DNA of 64,000 nucleotides from DATFKA01 sp035268885 (GTDB taxonomy: Bacteria; Bacteroidota; Bacteroidia; Chitinophagales; Saprospiraceae), in NCBI GenBank assembly GCA_035268885.1, contig DATFKA010000053.1, positions 1 to 64,000 of the forward strand, read 5' to 3'. The notes beneath the pieces are model-generated. The model saw only the letters and a list, made by a program, of their open reading frames with translations. It had not been told where the DNA came from and ran no database searches. Each line of letters opens with the position of its first letter. The first letter of the stretch is position 1. The translations under genes were made by a program, and so were the position numbers. This document shows, piece after piece, positions 59,305 to 64,000 of this stretch.

Positions 59305-60642
59305 ATGCTAAAAGGATTCCGACAAGTATATCTGACCAATCGTTTCTTCTGGGCTTTCGGAGGGTTGATCCTCTGTTTTGTCCTGGGGTTTCCGGTGCCA
59401 ATACTATTTCCGATTGCTCAGGCTTTGGGCGTACTATTACTGGCCCTGATCTTTTTGGATATCTTTTTGCTCTTCGGACGCCAGGTAGATTTTCATTGTG
59501 AACGACAGGCTCCCAAATTACTAAACCTGGGAGATAGCAATACCATTCGTCTCTCCATCGAAAACCAGGGTGGCGTGGAGTGGCGGCTTAAAGTACTGGA
59601 TGAATTACCCATACAGTTCCAGATCCGGGATTTTGAGGAGTCCCTTGTGCTGCCGGCTGGCGCCGAAAAAAAGCTCAGCTACACCGTGCGCCCTGTGAAA
59701 CGCGGTGCTTATTTCTTTGGTAAACTACACTTGTTTATCCGTTCTTTTCTGGGGCTGTTGGAGCGGCGTTTGTCCTACCTGGAAGATCCGATGGAGGTCC
59801 CCGTTTACCCCTCCATCCTACAGATGAAAAATATGGAACTCATGGCTTTCAACCGTATCTCGACCCGCCAGGGAATCAAACGTATCCGCCGTATCGGGCA
59901 CAGCTACGAATTTGAGCAGATCAAAAATTATGTCCGGGGGGATGACTACCGCAGTGTCAATTGGAAAGCCAGTAGCCGACGGCACAGCCTGATGGTCAAC
60001 CAGTACCAGGACGAGCGCTCGCAGCAGGTATACTGCGTCATCGACAAGAGCCGCGTCATGCGTATGCCATTCAATGATTTAAGTCTGATCGATTACGCCA
60101 TCAACGCCAGCCTGGTCATCTCTAATATTGCCCTTCAGAAATACGACAAAGCCGGATTGATCACTTTCTCGGACAAGCTGGGGGCTACCCTTAAAGCCGA
60201 TAGTAAAGCTACCCAACTCAATAAAATCCTGAGTGCTTTATACAAAGAAAAGGAGCGCAGCCTGGAGGCCAACTACGACTTACTCTATTACGCCTCGCGA
60301 AAACTCATTTCAGGTCGATCGCTGCTCTTGCTCTTTACCAATTTCGAAAGTAACTATGCACTGGAGCGGGTTCTACCCGTGCTGCGCCGCATTAACCGCA
60401 TGCACCTACTAGTGGTGATCTTCTTTGAGAATACCGAAGTACGAGACTTTGCTCGCCAACCGGCCGATACCCTGGAGGATATTTATCACCAAACGATTGC
60501 TGAAAAGTTCCTTTCGGAAAAAGCACAAATGGTCCATAAATTACGGCAATACGGTATCCAATCCATCTTGACCCCACCCCGGGAGCTATCGATAAATACC
60601 GTCAATAAGTATTTGGAGTTAAAATCACGGGGATTAATTTAA
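59305..60642 (+). CDS. DUF58 (VWA-like) membrane protein
   Basis: A 445-residue protein. Two N-terminal transmembrane helices (FFWAFGGLILCFVLGFPVPI and AQALGVLLLALIFLDIFLLF) are followed by a beta-rich extracytoplasmic or membrane-near region. The DUF58 core is RRIGHSYEFEQIKNYVRGDD and YRSVNWKASSRR, and a VWA-like domain has a MIDAS-type DKSRVMR. It is the classical partner of MoxR ATPases. The cellular role is not established; an envelope stress or transport function has been proposed for related clusters. Ends 3 bases before the DUF4334 gene. Confidence 0.93.
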   Translation: MLKGFRQVYLTNRFFWAFGGLILCFVLGFPVPILFPIAQALGVLLLALIFLDIFLLFGRQVDFHCERQAPKLLNLGDSNTIRLSIENQGGVEWRLKVLDELPIQFQIRDFEESLVLPAGAEKKLSYTVRPVKRGAYFFGKLHLFIRSFLGLLERRLSYLEDPMEVPVYPSILQMKNMELMAFNRISTRQGIKRIRRIGHSYEFEQIKNYVRGDDYRSVNWKASSRRHSLMVNQYQDERSQQVYCVIDKSRVMRMPFNDLSLIDYAINASLVISNIALQKYDKAGLITFSDKLGATLKADSKATQLNKILSALYKEKERSLEANYDLLYYASRKLISGRSLLLLFTNFESNYALERVLPVLRRINRMHLLVVIFFENTEVRDFARQPADTLEDIYHQTIAEKFLSEKAQMVHKLRQYGIQSILTPPRELSINTVNKYLELKSRGLI

Positions 60643-60645
60643 ATC

Positions 60646-61188
60646 ATGGAGATAACACAACTATTAGAGCAAAGAAAAGCTAGTGTCGAGGAAGCGCTCA
60701 CCATTTTCGATCGCCTGGAGCCAGTAAGCCTTGCATTCATGCGGGGACAATGGAGCGGCTTCGAGATTTTAACCGGCCACCCCATCGATGGCTTGCTGGA
60801 ACCCTCCGGCTGGTACGGTAAACTATTTGCCGACCCGGAAAACGTGCATCCACTTTTGATTTATAGCCTCGACCGAAAAAGTTTATTTGCCATCAACCCC
60901 TTCTTCATTCCGCTGGGAATTAATTTTCCGAAAACCCAGATATTAAGGTACTTCATGGCCATATTAAAGCCGATCCTGAAAACCAAAAAATCAAAGGCCA
61001 GAATGCGCATGGTAGAATACCGCGGTAAGCTTACCGGAACGATGATCTACGATGGCAAAGCCATTTGCGATCACTTTGCTAAAATTGACGAAGACAGGAT
61101 GCTCGGAGTGATGGACCTAAAAGGGGCGGCTGCTCCTTATTTTTTCGTATTGGAGCGGGAGGAGCGGAAGTGGCAGTTGGAGTTGTGA
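60646..61188 (+). CDS. DUF4334 (GXWXG domain) protein
   Basis: A 180-residue soluble protein. The N-terminal GXWXG domain reads FMRGQWSGFEILTGHPIDGLLEPSGWYGK, split here for reading into GQWSGFEI and GHP-D-L-GWYGK. The C-terminal DUF4334 part has EYRGKLTGTMIYDGKAICDH and LGVMDLKGAAAPYFF. Such proteins are small lipocalin-like folds of unknown function. It is the last gene of the SpoIIM-MoxR operon by spacing (3 bases after DUF58); whether it belongs functionally is unclear. Confidence 0.85.
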   Translation: MEITQLLEQRKASVEEALTIFDRLEPVSLAFMRGQWSGFEILTGHPIDGLLEPSGWYGKLFADPENVHPLLIYSLDRKSLFAINPFFIPLGINFPKTQILRYFMAILKPILKTKKSKARMRMVEYRGKLTGTMIYDGKAICDHFAKIDEDRMLGVMDLKGAAAPYFFVLEREERKWQLEL

Positions 61189-61244
61189 GCTGAATTCAAA
61201 CGATCTCTGTAAAGCATTTTTTATCACTTCCTTCTTCAAGGTAT

Positions 61245-61333
61245 GAAATTGTTTAAGAATTCCTGGTGAGATGATTGGTAGCGGCTTTCAATGTGTTGCC
61301 AAGGGCTCAATGAGGCGTTTTTAAACAACTTCT
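61245..61333. mobile_element. MITE-like element, internally deleted copy (89 bp)
   Basis: The left 32 bases from TTGTTTAAGAATTCC are identical to those of the 48365-48537 element. The right about 50 bases, ending TTAAACAACTTCT, differ at two positions. Its left terminal repeat is partly decayed (GAAATTGTTTAA). About 84 bases of the interior are missing, with the junction at a short GGCTT direct repeat. It lies 30 bases upstream of the GH92 start codon. Confidence 0.75.
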
Positions 61334-61363
61334 AAATATAATTTAAAATAAAGAGTTAGTAAA

Positions 61364-63673
61364 ATGACTTCAAAAGCAAAATCAGGCCTACCAATAACAA
61401 CAGTTAAAACTATTGTTCTCCTCGGATATGTACTTTTTGTTTTATCCTGCCAAAACGAGGCCCTCCTGCCGGCTGCGCATACACCGCCCATTAACTACGT
61501 CGATCCCTACATTGGTACCGATGGGCACGGGCACGTTTTCCTGGGGGCCAATGTGCCCTTTGGCGCCGTGCAGGTGGGGCCAACGAACTTCACCCGGGGC
61601 TGGGACTGGTGCTCCGGTTATCATTACTCGGATTCGGTGATGATTGGCTTTGCACAGACACATTTGAGTGGTACGGGTATCGGTGATCTGGGTGATGTAA
61701 TGCTCATGCCCTACACGGGACCACTACAAACAAGCCCCGGCAGTACCGAGGCCCCCTTTAGTGGTTATGCCTCCTATTACGATCACGAGCAGGAGCAGGC
61801 CGAACCGGGCTACTACAAGGTAACTTTACAGACCCATGATATTGATGTTCAACTCACGGCTTCCCAACGGGTGGGTTTTCATCGTTATACCTTTCCCAAA
61901 GCCACCGCCGCACACATCGCAGTTGATCTGGCCCAGGGTGTAGGCTGGGACGATGCCACGGAGGGATACCTCCGCAAGGTGGATGATCAGACCTTAGTCG
62001 GACACCGTTATTCCACGGGCTGGGCTAAAGATCAGCGGGTATTTTTTGCCGTAAGGCTATCCAAACCCATGAAAAGCCTGCAACTCATTCAGAACGATAG
62101 TCTGGTAGCGGGGGACAGCCTGAAGGCTCAATATCTACGCGCCATGACCAATTTTGATACCGAGACGGGAGAAGTCATTATGGCCAAAGTCGGAATTTCT
62201 CCGGTCAGCTCCGCAAATGCCCTGGCCAATATCGAAGCCGAAATCCCGCACTGGGACTTCGAAAAAGCGAAAGAAGCCGCCCAGGAAAAATGGGACCAAG
62301 AACTAAGCAAAGTGCAGATTACACAGGCGCCCGAGACCGTAAAACGGACCTATTACACGGCTTTTTACCACCTCATGTTCTTCCCGGCCTTATTTAACGA
62401 TCACAACGGCGATTATCGGGGTACGGATAAGCAGGTCTACCGGGGAGCTGATTTTGATAATTACACCATTTTTTCGCTGTGGGACACTTATCGGGCAGCC
62501 CACCCTTTCTTCACCCTAACACAGCCGGAGCGGACGAATGATTTTATCCGGTCTATGCTCGCTATCCACGAGCAACAGGGCCGCTTGCCAGTCTGGCACC
62601 TGGCCGGTAACGAAACCAATACGATGGTCGGGTACCACGCTATCCCACCCCTCGTTGATGCCTACTTTAAAGGTATCCGGGACTACGATGTGGAGCAAAT
62701 GTACCAGGCCCTGCGAACCACCGCCCTGGAGACCGACGACGGTATGGGACTCAAATACGTAAACGAGATGGGTTTTGTGCCTTCGGATAAGATCAAAGAC
62801 GCTCCCGTATCAATGGGCCAGGAATACGCCATCGACGACTGGGCCATCGCCCAAATGGCCAAAGACCTGGGGAAAGAAAAAGATTACCAATTATTCATGG
62901 AGCGCTCTAAATATTACGAAAACTACTTCGATCCAGAGATCAAGTTCTTTCGGGGTAAATTATCCAATGGGGAATGGCGGGAGCCTTTTGACCCTTACCA
63001 CATCGTACACATGGCCAGTGATTTCACCGAAGGTAACGCCTGGCAGTACCTGTGGCTGGCTCCCCACGATGTAGAAGGACTCGTTGCGCTACAGGGGGGA
63101 GAAGCACCCTTCGTCAGTAAACTCGACAGTTTATTTTCGATTTCCTCCAATTTGAACGAAGGGGCTTCCGCCGACATCTCCGGGATGATCGGCCAGTATG
63201 CACACGGTAATGAACCCAGCCACCATACTACTTATCTATACGCCTACGTGGGCCAGCAGTACAAGACCGCCGATAAGGTCCGCTATATCATGGATAGCCT
63301 CTACACCGATCAGCCAGACGGCTTATGTGGCAACGAAGATTGTGGTCAGATGTCGGCCTGGTACTTATTCTCGGCCCTGGGCTTCTACCCCGTTAACCCG
63401 ATGAATAGTGCCTACATTTTCGGCAGCCCGATTGTGCAGGAAGCCCGATTGCCCTTGCCCAATGGAAACACTTTTACCGTAAAAAGTAATGCGAGCCCAC
63501 AGAACCTATACATTCAATCCGTTCGACTGAATGATGAGTCCTATTCCGCCGCTTACATCACCCATCATCAGATCATGCAGGGCGGTACGCTGACCTTCGA
63601 ATTAGGGCCGCAACCTAATCCGGACTTTGGCAAAGCCCCCGAGGACCGGCCAGCCTCCCGGATGTATAAGTAA
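61364..63673 (+). CDS. GH92 alpha-1,2-mannosidase, lipoprotein
   Basis: A 769-residue predicted lipoprotein (lipobox VLSC, Cys29). It belongs to GH92, calcium-dependent exo-alpha-mannosidases acting with inversion. Family segments: YVDPYIGTDGHGHVFLGANV, FGAVQVGPTNFTRGWDWCSG, QTHLSGTGIGDLGDVMLMP, YFSLWDTYRAAHP-like FSLWDTYRAAHPFF, LAGNETNTMVGYHAIP and CGNEDCGQMSAWYLFSALGF. The length is typical. It trims mannose from glycans in the periplasm or at the surface; the linkage is probably alpha-1,2 but cannot be fixed here. No mannan or N-glycan genes are near, so it stands alone. A MITE-like element sits in its leader, and a strong terminator follows. Confidence 0.96.
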   Translation: MTSKAKSGLPITTVKTIVLLGYVLFVLSCQNEALLPAAHTPPINYVDPYIGTDGHGHVFLGANVPFGAVQVGPTNFTRGWDWCSGYHYSDSVMIGFAQTHLSGTGIGDLGDVMLMPYTGPLQTSPGSTEAPFSGYASYYDHEQEQAEPGYYKVTLQTHDIDVQLTASQRVGFHRYTFPKATAAHIAVDLAQGVGWDDATEGYLRKVDDQTLVGHRYSTGWAKDQRVFFAVRLSKPMKSLQLIQNDSLVAGDSLKAQYLRAMTNFDTETGEVIMAKVGISPVSSANALANIEAEIPHWDFEKAKEAAQEKWDQELSKVQITQAPETVKRTYYTAFYHLMFFPALFNDHNGDYRGTDKQVYRGADFDNYTIFSLWDTYRAAHPFFTLTQPERTNDFIRSMLAIHEQQGRLPVWHLAGNETNTMVGYHAIPPLVDAYFKGIRDYDVEQMYQALRTTALETDDGMGLKYVNEMGFVPSDKIKDAPVSMGQEYAIDDWAIAQMAKDLGKEKDYQLFMERSKYYENYFDPEIKFFRGKLSNGEWREPFDPYHIVHMASDFTEGNAWQYLWLAPHDVEGLVALQGGEAPFVSKLDSLFSISSNLNEGASADISGMIGQYAHGNEPSHHTTYLYAYVGQQYKTADKVRYIMDSLYTDQPDGLCGNEDCGQMSAWYLFSALGFYPVNPMNSAYIFGSPIVQEARLPLPNGNTFTVKSNASPQNLYIQSVRLNDESYSAAYITHHQIMQGGTLTFELGPQPNPDFGKAPEDRPASRMYK

Positions 63674-63674
63674 C

Positions 63675-63713
63675 AAAAACGGGAAGTGACCATTTTGATC
63701 ACTTCCCGTTTTT
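63675..63713. terminator. Bidirectional terminator after the GH92 gene
   Basis: Perfect 15-bp stem AAAAACGGGAAGTGA (63675-63689) / TCACTTCCCGTTTTT (63699-63713) with a 9-nt loop. It is T-rich on both exits and lies between the ends of the GH92 gene and the convergent gene at 63742. Confidence 0.9.
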
Positions 63714-63741
63714 CATTTTCTACTTCCGTAAAATAAAACCT

Positions 63742-64000
63742 TTATTTCAGGATCATTCTTTTGGTTATGGCCCCCGTTTCGGTAGCAATCTGATAGTAGT
63801 ATACGCCACCGGCACCTAATTCGCTACGACTCACGATCCACTGTTGATCGCCCGCCTCAAAGTTGGCCTGACGCTGTAGCACCGTTCTTCCTGCCGCATC
63901 GATGACGCTTAGGCTCACCTGATCGGCATTGGGCAGATAGAAGTTGATACGGGTGCTTTCGCTAAATGGATTAGGCTGGTTCTGATAAACCATAAAGTTC
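63742..64000 (-). CDS. T9SS C-terminal sorting domain of a gene running off the window
   Basis: The last 85 codons of a larger gene; the frame stays open to the window edge (NF precedes the first ATG-coded Met). The sequence VYQNQPNPFSESTRINFYLP, then VSLSVIDAAGRTVL, AGVYYYQI and TKRMILK form a complete type A T9SS signal (TIGR04183-like). The mature protein upstream is not visible, so only secretion by the type IX system can be inferred. Convergent with the GH92 gene, sharing the terminator at 63675-63713. Confidence 0.85.
   Translation of the reverse strand, partial: NFMVYQNQPNPFSESTRINFYLPNADQVSLSVIDAAGRTVLQRQANFEAGDQQWIVSRSELGAGGVYYYQIATETGAITKRMILK

Noticed and set aside
1..64000. Prophage, integron or integrated element
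   Set aside because: No integrase, phage structural genes, att-like direct repeats or tRNA were seen; gene order is typical of a chromosome.

Overview
The window looks like a chromosomal segment of a Bacteroidota bacterium, most likely from the Saprospiria (Lewinella/Haliscomenobacter side). The evidence is a hybrid two-component regulator with Reg_prop repeats, two type IX secretion (T9SS) C-terminal signals, ELWxxDGT repeats, GH67/CE15/GH43/GH92 enzymes, promoters of the TTG-N18-20-TAnnTTTG type, and almost no Shine-Dalgarno sequences. The genus assignment is inference. I saw no rRNA, tRNA, CRISPR array, transposase or phage gene.

Region 1 (1-5900): the 3' end of an unknown gene, a terminator, a small exported TonB-C-like protein and a 1383-residue hybrid two-component system. 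Region 2 (5950-25050) is a glucuronoxylan utilisation locus. It has a GH10 xylanase, two GH43 enzymes, a GH67 alpha-glucuronidase, a CE15 glucuronoyl esterase, a SASA-type acetylesterase, a second alpha/beta esterase, a GPH-type sugar symporter, mannonate dehydratase UxuA, an SDR likely to be the mannonate/fructuronate oxidoreductase, and a LacI-family regulator. The palindrome CAATCGATTG overlaps the -33 element of both the GH67 and the symporter promoters with the same 18-bp spacing, so both transcription units are probably LacI targets. No SusC/SusD pair is present in the window. An ELWxxDGT T9SS protein and a lipoprotein of unknown function lie inside the uronate part.

Region 3 (25370-30600): malic enzyme MaeB, then the lactate-utilisation operon lutABC. 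Region 4 (30600-44200) is mostly housekeeping: an aldo/keto reductase, a DCC protein, RadA, a Bax inhibitor-1 protein, a nitrilase, a flavin reductase, a lipoprotein hydrolase, a tandem pair of GNAT-like proteins, a geranylgeranyl-reductase-like flavoprotein, an OmpA protein, glutaryl-CoA dehydrogenase and FolB with an unusual Gly/Asp tail. Region 5 (44490-48040) holds two tandem paralogues of equal length, each a predicted periplasmic TPR - transmembrane - coiled coil - winged-helix regulator. Region 6 (48586-53505): 3-hydroxyacyl-CoA dehydrogenase, an M20 peptidase, a lone receiver protein, a small unknown protein and an RlmD-type methyltransferase. Region 7 (53549-61190): an RDD protein divergent from an operon of SpoIIM fusion, DUF4129, DUF4350, MoxR, DUF58 and DUF4334 genes. 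Region 8: a GH92 alpha-mannosidase and the T9SS end of a gene that runs off the window.

The non-coding DNA is rich in structure. There are two copies of a MITE-like element with 13-bp terminal inverted repeats (one internally deleted), a 109-bp long-hairpin element in the symporter leader, two copies of a palindromic REP, a 7-bp tandem repeat, a triple TGAACAGAT site and several clear terminators. All family assignments were made by reading motifs, without database searches.
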